NCBI GenBank assembly: GCA_026389255.1
Contig: JAPLIF010000042.1
Coordinates: forward strand, 1-12,596
Direction of reading: 5' to 3'
Length of the DNA: 12,596 bases
Origin: Cyanobacteriota bacterium
GTDB lineage: Bacteria; Cyanobacteriota; Cyanobacteriia; PCC-6307; Cyanobiaceae
Shown here piece after piece: positions 1-7,259 of this stretch. The notes below the pieces were generated by a model. It saw only the letters and a program-made list of their open reading frames with translations. It had not been told where the DNA came from and did not search any database. How positions within the stretch are numbered: position 1 is the first letter of the stretch; every line of letters begins with the position of its first letter. The translations under genes were made by a program, and so were the position numbers.

Positions 1-837
1 GATCTGGGTGAAGCAGGGATTGGCGAAATCAGCCACTTTGCGAAAGGCCCGCCAGAGGGCGCTGACATTGCTCTTCACCGCATTGGTGGAAAGGTAGTAG
101 ACGTTGGAATAGCCACCGCTCGCCAATACCACGGCATTTGCGGTGTACGTCTCCAGTTCGCCGCTGACAAGGTGCCGGCACACCACCCCCCGCGCCACGC
201 CATCGACCAGAACCAACTCCAGCAGGTCGCGGCGGGGCAGCAACGTAATCCGGCCCGCTTCCACCTGCCTCAGCAGGGCCTGCACGGCGCCGTACAACAA
301 CTGCTGGCCCGTCTGGCCACGGGCATAAAAGGTGCGACTCACCAGGGCGCCGCCAAAGCTGCGGTTAGCCAGGGTGCCGCCGTACTCCCGGGCGAAGGGC
401 ACCCCCTGGGCCACACACTGGTCAATGATCTCGGTGCTGAGCTCGGCCAGGCGAAAACAACCGGCCTCCCGCGCCCGAAAATCACCCCCCCTGACGGTGT
501 CGCGAAACAGGCGGGTGACGCTGTCACCGTCGTTGGCGTAATTCTTGGCGCCATTGATGCCCCCCTGGGCCGCCACCGAGTGGGCCCGCCGGGGACTGTC
601 GTGATAAATGATCAGGCTCACCAGGTAGCCCTGTTCGGCCAGGGAGGCGGCCGCCGACGCCCCCGCCAGGCCGCTGCCCACCACCAAGATCCGCAACTGG
701 CGTTTATTGGAGGCACTGATCAGGGGCAAATCCTGGCGGTAGCGCTGCCAGGCGCCCCCAAACGGACCGGCCGGCACCCGGGGATCGTGGCGCGTGCACC
801 CCCCTGCACCCACGTTTGCGTTCACGGCTGCGTTCAC
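1..837 (-). CDS. sdhA: Succinate dehydrogenase / fumarate reductase flavoprotein subunit, N-terminal part (cut by left edge)
   Basis: This is the flavoprotein subunit of complex II, which interconverts succinate and fumarate and passes electrons through an iron-sulfur subunit to quinone at the membrane. The first 279 codons are visible of roughly 640 expected; the rest lies beyond position 1. A Rossmann FAD-binding motif GSGLAG sits at residues 54-59. H86, in [14 protein letters not shown], matches the histidine that carries covalent FAD in this family. [11 protein letters not shown] and NRSFGG follow as further family signatures. The region before the Rossmann fold (DPRVPAGP, then a W..Y stretch, then ASNKRQLR) resembles the N-terminus of Bacteroidetes-type SdhA/FrdA rather than the shorter E. 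coli form. The chosen start is the GTG at 837-835, which overlaps the sdhC stop by four bases (GTGA). In-frame GTGs at 825 and 813 are alternatives. The gene is translationally coupled to sdhC, and an iron-sulfur subunit gene probably lies to the left. Confidence 0.93.
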   Translation of the reverse strand, partial: MNAAVNANVGAGGCTRHDPRVPAGPFGGAWQRYRQDLPLISASNKRQLRILVVGSGLAGASAAASLAEQGYLVSLIIYHDSPRRAHSVAAQGGINGAKNYANDGDSVTRLFRDTVRGGDFRAREAGCFRLAELSTEIIDQCVAQGVPFAREYGGTLANRSFGGALVSRTFYARGQTGQQLLYGAVQALLRQVEAGRITLLPRRDLLELVLVDGVARGVVCRHLVSGELETYTANAVVLASGGYSNVYYLSTNAVKSNVSALWRAFRKVADFANPCFTQI

Positions 838-842
838 GGCTG
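819..842. repeat. Perfect 12-bp tandem duplication at the sdhC/sdhA junction
   Basis: The 12-mer CGTTCACGGCTG occurs at 819-830 and again at 831-842. On the minus strand each copy contains GTGA, the overlapping sdhA start and sdhC stop. The duplication is a multiple of three, so both copies keep both reading frames and the whole overlapping stop/start signal is present twice. It adds four residues to the SdhA N-terminus (VNAAVNAN). Confidence 0.9.
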
Positions 843-1451
843 CACCCCCCAGGCCAGGGCCAGGCTCAGCAAGCAGAAGCCACCCCCCACCAGCAGCGCC
901 ACCAGGCGCCCGAGCCAGCGCAACAGGCCAGCGTTGGCCCCATCCAGCAGCCCCAGGCTGCGATGGGCACTCTCCACCCCCTGAAACAGATGCAGGGCCA
1001 GCGCCAGCCCCGCAGCGCCATAAAGCGCCATCCCTTGGGGCTGGGCCAGCACCGCCCTGACGGCGGCCAGTTCGCCACCGGCGGGGGGGCGCACCCAGCG
1101 CAACTGGGCCAGGTGCACCACCAGAAACAGCAACAACAGCGCCCCGCTCCAGGGGCTGGTGCGAGCGGCCAGGGCGGCCAGCGCTTCGAGGCCACCGCCA
1201 CGGCGACTGCGGCGCCCTCCCTGCACCCCAGGGGCGGCGGCCGCATTGGCCAGCGCCTTGGCCGCCGCCTTGAGGGGATGGAGCAGGAAAAGAACCACCA
1301 GGGCCCCTTCCAGAATCGGCAGGGGCCACCAGCCATGCATGGTGGCGCTCCATGTTTCGAAAACCTGGGGATCCACCAGGGCAAGCCCCACAGCGCCCAG
1401 GTGGGCCCCAAGAAACAACACCAGGAGCAGTCCGGTGGCGGCCAGCAACAC
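834..1451 (-). CDS. sdhC: Succinate dehydrogenase cytochrome b558-type membrane anchor subunit
   Basis: A 205-residue hydrophobic protein with about five membrane segments. The size, the segment pattern and the position directly before sdhA fit the single-subunit cytochrome b558 anchor that holds the dehydrogenase on the membrane, binds two hemes b and reduces quinone. Histidines suitably placed within or next to membrane segments are H17 (GAHLG), H58 (LLHPLK), H113 (VVHLAQ) and H154 (ALHLFQ), with H163 close by. Four such histidines would serve two bis-His hemes; which ones bind is inferred. The loop at about residues 70-98 is Ala/Gly/Arg-rich and poorly conserved in character. The start used is GTG at 1451, because an in-frame TGA lies two codons upstream. 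This leaves almost no cytoplasmic residues before the first membrane segment, which is unusual. Another frame, open from an ATG at 1503, would supply a basic N-terminus, so a frameshift is possible. Confidence 0.85.
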   Translation of the reverse strand: MLLAATGLLLVLFLGAHLGAVGLALVDPQVFETWSATMHGWWPLPILEGALVVLFLLHPLKAAAKALANAAAAPGVQGGRRSRRGGGLEALAALAARTSPWSGALLLLFLVVHLAQLRWVRPPAGGELAAVRAVLAQPQGMALYGAAGLALALHLFQGVESAHRSLGLLDGANAGLLRWLGRLVALLVGGGFCLLSLALAWGVQP

Positions 1452-1532
1452 GCCTCAATCCCGTCCGTGAGGTTCCCGTTCTACCAGTGATTCGCAGCCC
1501 CATGGGATGCTGACCTTCGTCGCAGGTTTCCT
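1452..1532. other. Divergent intergenic region between sdhC and the MFS gene
   Basis: These 81 bases must hold or overlap the promoters for sdhCA (leftward) and the transporter (rightward), unless transcription starts inside the genes. I see no convincing -35/-10 pair in either direction. AGG at 1524-1526 lies six bases before the TTG at 1533 and is the best ribosome binding site for the transporter. Confidence 0.5.
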
Positions 1533-2789
1533 TTGCGCTGGCAGCGCCCCTCCACCCTGCTGAGCGTGTTTCTCACCCTGCTCAACGACCGGCTCGGGGA
1601 AAGCATGGTGTTTCCCCTGCTGCCCTATCTGCTGGCCGGGCTCAGCAACGATGGACGCACCCTGGGGGCCCTGGCAGGCACCTATGCCCTAGCCCAGTTC
1701 ACCGGCACCCCCTTGATCGGCGCCCTCAGCGACCGCTTTGGACGCAAACCGGTCATCACCGCTTGCGTGGCGGGTTCGGTCCTGGGGCTTTCCCTGTTTG
1801 CCGCCACCTTGATCCTGCCCTGGGCCCAATTCTGGCCGGGAGCCCTGGCGGCCGGTGTACCCCTGGGCTTGTTATTTCTGGCGCGCTTCATTGATGGACT
1901 CAGCGGTGGTACAGCCGCCACTGCCACCGCCGTGCTCGCGGACATCACCCCACCGGAACAACGGGCCAAGGCCTTTGGCCTGCTAGGGGTGGCCTTCGGC
2001 CTGGCCTTCATCCTGGGGCCAGCGCTAGCAGGGCTTCTGGCCCGTTTCAGCCTCACCCTGCCCCTGCTGCTGGCGGCGGCTTTCGCGGTGCTCAACCTGG
2101 TGGTGGTGATCAACCTGTTGCCCGAAACCCTGCCTGCTTGCGAGCGTCTGCCCTTGCCCAGACGCCGGGCGCTGCAACCCTTCAGCCAGATCGGCCGCAT
2201 TCTGGGCCAATCCCAGGTGCGCTTGCTGGCCCTGGCCTTCTTTTTGTTCTTCTTTGCCTTCAATGGCTTCACGGCCATGCTGGTGCTGTATCTGCGCCAG
2301 GCCTTCGGGTGGGGCCCCGGGCTGTCCGCCCTCGCCTTTTTGGTGGTGGGTGTGGTGGCCACGGTGGTGCAGGGCGGACTCATCGGGCCCCTGGTGGCCC
2401 GTTTTGGCGAACGCAGGCTCTCCATGACGGGGGTCGGGTTCGTCAGTGTGGGCTTTTTGCTGATCGCCCTGGCCCAACGCACGACGGCGATGCCCCTGGT
2501 GTTCGGTGGTGTGGCCCTATTAGCCTTGGGTACAGGCCTGGTCACGCCGTGCCTGCGCAGCCTGGTCTCCCGACGCCTGGAGGCTGGGGGGCAGGGGGCC
2601 GCCCTAGGCAGCATGCAAGCCCTTCAGAGTTTGGCCGGAGTTCTGGGGCCACCGCTGGCGGGCCTGGCCTTCGAGACCATCGGCCAACGCAGTCCTTTCT
2701 GGCTGGGACTGGCGCTGATGTTGGTGGTGGGGGTACTGGTTGGCGGGCTACCCAGTCAAGCAAGCGCATCACGTGAATCAGCGGCTTGA
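1533..2789 (+). CDS. MFS drug:H+ antiporter family transporter (DHA1-like, TetA-type)
   Basis: A 418-residue protein with about twelve hydrophobic segments, the usual size for a 12-TM major facilitator. Motif [12 protein letters not shown], lies at residues 63-73 between TM2 and TM3. An RFIDGLSGG stretch forms the TM4 region. TM5 has [16 protein letters not shown], the motif C glycine/proline pattern typical of drug:proton antiporters. It probably exports a small amphiphilic compound from the cytoplasm using the proton gradient; the substrate cannot be read from the sequence. The start is a TTG with AGG six bases upstream. No ATG or GTG exists in frame between it and the upstream stop at 1488-1490. 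An internal GTG at codon 11 is a weaker alternative. ppk follows 51 bases downstream on the same strand, so they could be cotranscribed, but no functional link is evident. Confidence 0.88.
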   Translation: MRWQRPSTLLSVFLTLLNDRLGESMVFPLLPYLLAGLSNDGRTLGALAGTYALAQFTGTPLIGALSDRFGRKPVITACVAGSVLGLSLFAATLILPWAQFWPGALAAGVPLGLLFLARFIDGLSGGTAATATAVLADITPPEQRAKAFGLLGVAFGLAFILGPALAGLLARFSLTLPLLLAAAFAVLNLVVVINLLPETLPACERLPLPRRRALQPFSQIGRILGQSQVRLLALAFFLFFFAFNGFTAMLVLYLRQAFGWGPGLSALAFLVVGVVATVVQGGLIGPLVARFGERRLSMTGVGFVSVGFLLIALAQRTTAMPLVFGGVALLALGTGLVTPCLRSLVSRRLEAGGQGAALGSMQALQSLAGVLGPPLAGLAFETIGQRSPFWLGLALMLVVGVLVGGLPSQASASRESAA

Positions 2790-2840
2790 GATTGCTACCT
2801 TCAGGCCCATTACCCCGTCCCAGCGAAAGAACCCCCGGAA

Positions 2841-4967
2841 ATGACGAAATCCAGCGTACCTGCCGAGCTTTATATCAACCGGGAACTCAGCTGGATCGAC
2901 TTTAATCAGCGCGTCCTGGCCCAAGCCCTCGATGAACGCACCCCCCTGTTGGAGCAGGCCAAATTCAGCGCCATCTTTAGCAATAATCTTGACGAATTTT
3001 TCATGGTGCGAGTGGCCTCGCTCAAGTCCCAGCAGGAGGCGGGACTCACCACCCTCAGCGACGACGGACTGACGCCACTGCAGCAACTGGAGGCCATCCA
3101 GACGAAATTGAGGCCGCTGCTCGACCAACAACAGCAGCACTATCGCCTCCATCTCAAACGCTCGCTGTCCGAATACGGCGTCCACCTATTCGATTACAAC
3201 CGTCTCAACAAGCAACAGAAAGAGTGGGTTGACAGCTATTTCCGCCGCGCCATCTTTCCCGTCTTGACGCCCCTGGCCGTCGATCCGGCGCACCCCTTCC
3301 CGTTCATGAGCAACCTCAGTATCAATGTGGCGGCCCTGGTGAGTGATCCAGAGACCGGCCAACAACAGTTCGCACGGGTCAAGGTGCCGCAGAAGATCCT
3401 GCCCCGCTTCGTGCCGATCCCCACGGAACTCTGCACGCGCAGCCCCGGGGCCCTGTTCACGGTGGTGCCCCTAGAGCAACTGGTGGCCTTCAACCTGCAG
3501 CACCTCTTCCCCGGGATGACGATCGAAGGCCATTACTTCTTTCGCGTCACCCGCGACGCCGACCTCGAACTGCGGGATCTGGAGGCCGATGACCTCATGG
3601 AGGCCCTGCAGGAGGGGCTGCGCAAGCGCCGCATGGGGGGCGAGGTGGTGCGCCTGGAGGTGGCCAATGAGATGCCCGACGAAATGGTGCGGCTGCTGAT
3701 GGAAGGCCTGGATGTGGAGACCGAAGACGTCTACCGCATCAACGGTCCCCTGGGCCTGGATGATCTGATGAGCCTGCTGTCGATTCCGCTGCCCCAGTTG
3801 AAGGACGAGCCCTACCAGGGACGCACGGTGCCGGCCTTGCTGAGGGCCCAACGCAGCCAATTGGAGGACGGTTCGATCAAGCAGGAGGAATTCCAAAGCA
3901 TTTTTTCCGTGATCCGCCGGGGCGATGTGCTGCTGCATCACCCCTACGACCTGTTCACCACCTCGGTGGAGGAATTTCTCAACCAGGCCGCCGACGACTC
4001 CTCGGTGCTGGCGATCAAGATGACCCTCTATCGCACCTCCAAGGATTCGCCCGTGGTGGCGGCCCTGATTCGCGCCGCCGAAAACGGCAAGCAGGTGATG
4101 GCCTTGGTCGAACTGAAAGCCCGTTTCGACGAAGACAACAACATCCACTGGGCCCGCGAACTCGAGCGATCGGGGGTCCATGTGGTCTACGGGGTGCTTG
4201 GACTCAAAACCCACACCAAAGTGCTGCTGGTGGTGCGACGCGAGTCGGAGTTATTGCGCAGTGATGTGCACCTGGGAACCGGAAACTACAATTCAAAAAC
4301 CTCGACTCTTTACACCGATATCGGCCTGCTCACGGTCAATGAAGACTTTGGCCAGGATCTGGTCGAGCTGTTCAACTATCTCACCGGCTTCTCCAAACAG
4401 CAGAGTTTCCGCAAATTGCTCGTGGCCCCTGTCACCCTGCGTCGCGGCATGGAAGACCGGATCCGCCGCGAGATTGACCATGCCAAAGCCGGCCGCGAAG
4501 GCCACCTGCGGGCCAAGATGAATTCCTTGGTGGATCCGGCGATCATCGCCCTGCTTTACGAGGCCTCCCAGGCAGGGGTCAAGATCGAATTAATCATTCG
4601 CGGCATGTGCTGCCTGCGTCCTGGCTTGGCGGGCGTGAGCGAATCGATCAGCGTCTCCAGCGTGATCGGTCGCTTTCTGGAACATTCACGTCTGTTTTGG
4701 TTTGCCAACGGTGGGGAGTCCGAACTTCTGATCGGCAGTGCTGATTGGATGCCGCGCAATCTCGATCGCCGTGTGGAAGCCGTGGCCCCGGTGGAGGATC
4801 CGCGATTGAAGGGCCATCTTGAAGGCTTGCTGGAGCTTTACCTCCAAGACGCCGGGGCCTGGCACATGCACAGCGACGGCAGTTTTCATCAACGCCCACT
4901 GGAAGGAACGTCCCAAATGGTGCAAAGAACACTGATGGATCGCTGGCGGGGTGGCTTGACGGGGTAA
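2841..4967 (+). CDS. ppk1: Polyphosphate kinase 1
   Basis: PPK1 reversibly transfers the gamma phosphate of ATP to inorganic polyphosphate and so builds the cell's phosphate and energy store. The protein has 708 residues, close to the E. coli enzyme. The N-terminal domain begins with INRELSWIDFNQRVL and continues with FSNNLDEFFMVRV. DPAHPFPFMSN marks the head domain and LLHHPYDLF begins the catalytic C-terminal half. H458 (KTHTKVLL) and H477 (DVHLGTGNYN) are 19 residues apart, exactly as E. coli H435 (the phosphorylated histidine) and H454 are; these are the catalytic pair. YTDIGLLT follows, as in the phospholipase-D-like fold. The start ATG is preceded by a purine-rich GGAA, and the N-terminal motif begins within about 12 residues, so the start is well placed. 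No Pho-box-like tandem repeat is visible upstream. The gene is intact. Confidence 0.97.
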   Translation: MTKSSVPAELYINRELSWIDFNQRVLAQALDERTPLLEQAKFSAIFSNNLDEFFMVRVASLKSQQEAGLTTLSDDGLTPLQQLEAIQTKLRPLLDQQQQHYRLHLKRSLSEYGVHLFDYNRLNKQQKEWVDSYFRRAIFPVLTPLAVDPAHPFPFMSNLSINVAALVSDPETGQQQFARVKVPQKILPRFVPIPTELCTRSPGALFTVVPLEQLVAFNLQHLFPGMTIEGHYFFRVTRDADLELRDLEADDLMEALQEGLRKRRMGGEVVRLEVANEMPDEMVRLLMEGLDVETEDVYRINGPLGLDDLMSLLSIPLPQLKDEPYQGRTVPALLRAQRSQLEDGSIKQEEFQSIFSVIRRGDVLLHHPYDLFTTSVEEFLNQAADDSSVLAIKMTLYRTSKDSPVVAALIRAAENGKQVMALVELKARFDEDNNIHWARELERSGVHVVYGVLGLKTHTKVLLVVRRESELLRSDVHLGTGNYNSKTSTLYTDIGLLTVNEDFGQDLVELFNYLTGFSKQQSFRKLLVAPVTLRRGMEDRIRREIDHAKAGREGHLRAKMNSLVDPAIIALLYEASQAGVKIELIIRGMCCLRPGLAGVSESISVSSVIGRFLEHSRLFWFANGGESELLIGSADWMPRNLDRRVEAVAPVEDPRLKGHLEGLLELYLQDAGAWHMHSDGSFHQRPLEGTSQMVQRTLMDRWRGGLTG

Positions 4968-4986
4968 CCCGCAGCCAAAACACAGA

Positions 4987-5001
4987 CAAACGATTCGTTT
5001 G
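4987..5001. promoter_or_regulatory. Perfect 7-1-7 palindrome in the ppk1-sigma intergenic region
   Basis: CAAACGA, one central T, then TCGTTTG form a perfect inverted repeat 20 bases after the ppk1 stop and about 50 bases upstream of the sigma-gene -10 element. No T-run follows it, so it does not look like an intrinsic terminator. A protein-binding operator is possible but unproven. Confidence 0.35.
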
Positions 5002-5030
5002 AGGCCGAAAACCTTCAGATTTTCAACAAA

Positions 5031-5050
5031 AGCACTTTCGAAAGGGTGCT
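5031..5050. promoter_or_regulatory. Interrupted dyad overlapping the sigma-gene promoter
   Basis: The core CTTTCGAAAG (5035-5044) is a perfect 10-bp palindrome. The flanks AGCA (5031-5034) and TGCT (5047-5050) are complementary, with two unpaired G bases (5045-5046) on one side. The right arm covers the TG and the first T of the extended -10, so a factor bound here would contact the promoter directly. The bound factor is unknown. Confidence 0.4.
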
Positions 5051-5055
5051 ATATT
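5047..5055 (+). promoter_or_regulatory. Extended -10 promoter of the sigma-factor gene
   Basis: TGC followed by TATATT (hexamer 5050-5055) fits an extended -10 (TGnTATAAT) with one mismatch. No good -35 lies 16-18 bases upstream, which is common for extended -10 promoters. Transcription would start near 5062, leaving a leader of about 20-25 bases that includes the GGAGG at 5072-5076. This placement argues against a TTG start at 4999. Confidence 0.55.
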
Positions 5056-5071
5056 CGGCCCAAATTCAATC

Positions 5072-5076
5072 GGAGG
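5072..5076 (+). promoter_or_regulatory. Ribosome binding site of the sigma-factor gene
   Basis: GGAGG is a strong Shine-Dalgarno sequence, nine bases before the ATG at 5086 and six before the adjacent in-frame GTG at 5083. It sets the start to one of these two codons. Confidence 0.7.
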
Positions 5077-5085
5077 CCTGGGGTG

Positions 5086-6132
5086 ATGGGGACACCTCTG
5101 CATGCCGCTTTCGCTCTGCTGCGCGCCAATGGCGATGCACGGGGCGAAGCGATCGCTGGCAACAGCAGCAGTCCAAACCAACCAATTGAGAACAAGCCAG
5201 CCCGTTCCAGGGCAGCTGCCCGGCCTAGCGCCCAGCGCTCGGCCAGCCGCAGTAGCCCGGATGCCATCGGCTGGTATCTCAGCACCATTGGCCGGGTTCC
5301 GCTGCTAACGCCCGCCGAGGAAATCGAGCTGGCCCACCATGTTCAGTCCGCCAAACCCCTACAACTTCTCGCCAACGATCAGCGCACCCCCCTGCAGAAA
5401 CGCCAGATTCGCATGGGTCAGCGGGCCCGTGATCGCATGATGGCCGCCAATCTGCGCCTGGGGGTGAGCGTCGCCAAGAAATATCAAAATCAAGGTCTTG
5501 AATTGCTCGATCTCATCCAGGAGGGGGCCATCGGCCTCGAGCGGGCCGTCGACAAGTTTGACCCGGGCATGGGCTACAAATTCTCCACCTATGCCTACTG
5601 GTGGATTCGCCAAGGCATGACCCGGGCCATTGATAACAGCGCCCGCACCATTCGCCTGCCGATCCACGTCAGCGAAAAGCTCTCCCGCATGCGGCGTGTA
5701 ACCCGCGAGCTTTCGCACCGCCTCGGTCGCCAGCCCAACCGCCTCGAAGTGGCCCACGCCCTGGGAATGACTCCCGAGGAATTGGAGGAATTGATCGCCC
5801 AGAGCACCCCCTGCGCATCCCTCGATGCCCACGCCCGCGGCGAGGAGGACCGCAGCACCCTCGGCGAACTGATCGCCGATCCCTGCAGCAACCAGCATCT
5901 CGACTCGATGGATCGCCTGCTGCAGAAGGAACACCTGGGGGCCTGGCTTTCCCAACTCAACGAACGGGAGCAAAAAATCCTGCGGCTGCGCTTCGGCCTT
6001 GAGGGCAGCGAACCCCTGACCCTGGCCGAAATTGGCCGGCTCATCAACGTCTCCCGGGAGCGCGTGCGCCAGCTCGAAGCCAAGGCGATCATGAAGCTGC
6101 GATTACTCAGCAACATCCAACAAGCGGCCTGA
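5086..6132 (+). CDS. RNA polymerase sigma-70 family factor, group 2 (RpoD-like alternative)
   Basis: A 348-residue sigma factor that directs RNA polymerase to promoters. The first 57 residues are Arg/Ala/Ser-rich and look disordered. Region 1.2 is at about 59-90 (DAIGWYLSTIGRVPLLTPAE). Region 2 is at about 115-195 and includes the -10 recognition block ending in YKFSTYAYWWIRQGMTRAI. Region 3 follows. Region 4, at about 285-345, has the LTLAEIGRLINVSRERVRQLE helix-turn-helix for the -35. There is no long acidic region 1.1 as in the primary factor, and the whole is short, so it is a non-essential group 2 factor of the kind used by cyanobacteria under stress or light/dark change. The start is set by GGAGG at 5072-5076; GTG 5083 is equally possible. 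The phytol-kinase-like gene begins about 13 bases after its stop, so the two probably share a transcript. Confidence 0.93.
   Translation: MGTPLHAAFALLRANGDARGEAIAGNSSSPNQPIENKPARSRAAARPSAQRSASRSSPDAIGWYLSTIGRVPLLTPAEEIELAHHVQSAKPLQLLANDQRTPLQKRQIRMGQRARDRMMAANLRLGVSVAKKYQNQGLELLDLIQEGAIGLERAVDKFDPGMGYKFSTYAYWWIRQGMTRAIDNSARTIRLPIHVSEKLSRMRRVTRELSHRLGRQPNRLEVAHALGMTPEELEELIAQSTPCASLDAHARGEEDRSTLGELIADPCSNQHLDSMDRLLQKEHLGAWLSQLNEREQKILRLRFGLEGSEPLTLAEIGRLINVSRERVRQLEAKAIMKLRLLSNIQQAA
5149..5156. repeat. HIP1 octamer GCGATCGC
   Basis: A single copy of the highly iterated palindrome found across many cyanobacterial genomes, here inside the sigma gene's variable N-terminal coding region. It supports a cyanobacterial origin only weakly, because one copy could arise by chance in GC-rich DNA. 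Confidence 0.5.
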
Positions 6133-6145
6133 TCATTCGGTGGAA

Positions 6146-6841
6146 ATGGCGATGGCACTGGAGCCGGAATGGATTCGGCGCCAGCTGTTTGCCATCGGCG
6201 CTGTTGTTGCGTGGCTAACTCTGGTGGGTTCGATGGCCCTGCTGGTGCGGCAGCGGTGGCCCGACGAACCCGAATGGAGCCGCAAGGTGGTCCACATCGG
6301 CACCGGCCCGGTGCTGTTGATCGCCTGGGGGCTGGGAATCGATCGCCGCATCGCCCTTCCTGCCGCGGGATTGATCACCTTGATGGCGGCCCTAAACCAC
6401 CGCATCCGGGTGCTCCCGGCCATCGAAGATGTCGATCGCCGCAGCTACGGCACCATCGCCTATGGGGCCACCATCGTGCTGTTGCTGCTGCTCTGGTGGC
6501 CGGACCAGCCCGCTGCGGTGGCGGCGGGGGTGCTGGTCATGGCCTGCGGAGATGGGCTCGCCGGCTTGGTCGGGCCCCTGTGGCCGTCACCCCGCTGGCA
6601 GGTGTTGGGGCAGAAACGGTCCCTGTTGGGCACCACCACCATGGCCCTGGCCAGCCTGGGGGCCCTGGTCCTGGTGCGGCACCTGGCCCTGGCATCGGGA
6701 ACAGCAGCACCGGATCTCGGGGCCCTGGCCACAATGGCGTTGCTGGCCACCGCCCTGGAGCAGGTGGGCTGGCTGGGGTTGGATAACCTCAGTGTCCCTC
6801 TAGCGGTGGCCGCCCTGTGGCGCTGGTGGTCCGGGGGTTGA
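6146..6841 (+). CDS. Phytol kinase-like / dolichol-kinase family membrane protein (VTE5-type)
   Basis: A roughly 231-residue integral membrane protein with about six or seven hydrophobic segments. The family signature near the first loop, EWSRKVVHIGTGP, and the later GDGLAGLVG and GQKRSLLGT blocks match the polyprenol/phytol kinase family, which includes plant VTE5. Such proteins phosphorylate isoprenoid alcohols using CTP. In a chlorophyll-containing cell the likely substrate is phytol released from chlorophyll, giving phytyl phosphate for tocopherol or chlorophyll synthesis. Homologues are often labelled phosphatidate cytidylyltransferase-like, so lipid CDP-transfer is the alternative. Starts in frame are GTG 6140, ATG 6146 and ATG 6152; a GGTGGA at 6139-6144 would best serve 6152. 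It follows the sigma gene closely and is likely its operon partner, and it converges on the small gene at 6866. Confidence 0.8.
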   Translation: MAMALEPEWIRRQLFAIGAVVAWLTLVGSMALLVRQRWPDEPEWSRKVVHIGTGPVLLIAWGLGIDRRIALPAAGLITLMAALNHRIRVLPAIEDVDRRSYGTIAYGATIVLLLLLWWPDQPAAVAAGVLVMACGDGLAGLVGPLWPSPRWQVLGQKRSLLGTTTMALASLGALVLVRHLALASGTAAPDLGALATMALLATALEQVGWLGLDNLSVPLAVAALWRWWSGG

Positions 6842-6865
6842 ACGGGAGGGGCTAAGGGCTGGGCA

Positions 6866-7207
6866 TCAAGCGTGCAGGGATTGCTCACAACGATGCATCC
6901 AGTCCTGCTGGGTGCCAAGACCGGCCACCAGCAGACGATCGGCAGGTTCGTCCCGCAGGCGCAATTGCCACTGGCGAATCACTTCGGCCCGCTCCATCCA
7001 GACCTCCACAACGGTATGGCGAATCAGCTCCCCATCCCAACGACGACAACGGGCTGAGTCCAGGGCCCAATCCAACAGGGCATCGAGTTGGAACGGCCGG
7101 AAAGCTGCGTAGACAGGCCCAAGCCCGTCAGGAGTGGCACTCCTCTGTTCGAGATAAAAGAACTGCAGCGGATCAGAAAGTCCGCAGAACTGAAGCAGAT
7201 AGGCCAT
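6866..7207 (-). CDS. Conserved-looking small protein of unknown function
   Basis: A 113-residue soluble protein that I do not recognise. It has no signal peptide or membrane segment. The N-terminal part is hydrophobic-aromatic (MAYLLQFCGL, then DPLQFFYLEQR). The middle is Trp-rich (LLDWALDSARCRRWDGE), and a likely amphipathic helix follows (VEVWMERAEVIRQWQLRLRDE). Its two Cys pairs are scattered and do not form a metal-binding motif. Mixed residue use, an ATG start and the lack of a competing gene on the other strand argue that it is real. It lies 125 bases downstream of the DAHP synthase stop on the same strand. A perfect inverted repeat lies in that gap, so it may have its own control. It ends 24 bases from the convergent phytol-kinase-like gene, and no terminator is visible between them. 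Confidence 0.7.
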   Translation of the reverse strand: MAYLLQFCGLSDPLQFFYLEQRSATPDGLGPVYAAFRPFQLDALLDWALDSARCRRWDGELIRHTVVEVWMERAEVIRQWQLRLRDEPADRLLVAGLGTQQDWMHRCEQSLHA

Positions 7208-7259
7208 GTCCCAGACCCGTGGATTGGAGGATCACACACCTTAGGCAGAGTCAACCTCA

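Noticed and set aside
172..984. Long plus-strand open frame (270 codons) across the sdhA/sdhC region
   Set aside because: It is antisense to sdhA, which has clear FAD-binding motifs. Its protein is Pro/Gln/Ala-rich with no family resemblance, as expected from GC-rich antisense frames.
2790..2840. Pho box upstream of ppk1
   Set aside because: The short gap has no tandem CTTAACCT-like repeats, so phosphate control through PhoB cannot be supported from this sequence.
4954..4975. Hairpin CGGG/CCCG around the ppk1 stop codon as a terminator
   Set aside because: Only four base pairs, overlapping the stop codon and not followed by T residues.
4999..5085. Upstream TTG start for the sigma factor, giving 377 residues
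   Set aside because: The added stretch contains the extended -10 at 5047-5055 and the GGAGG at 5072-5076, both of which place the start at 5083/5086.
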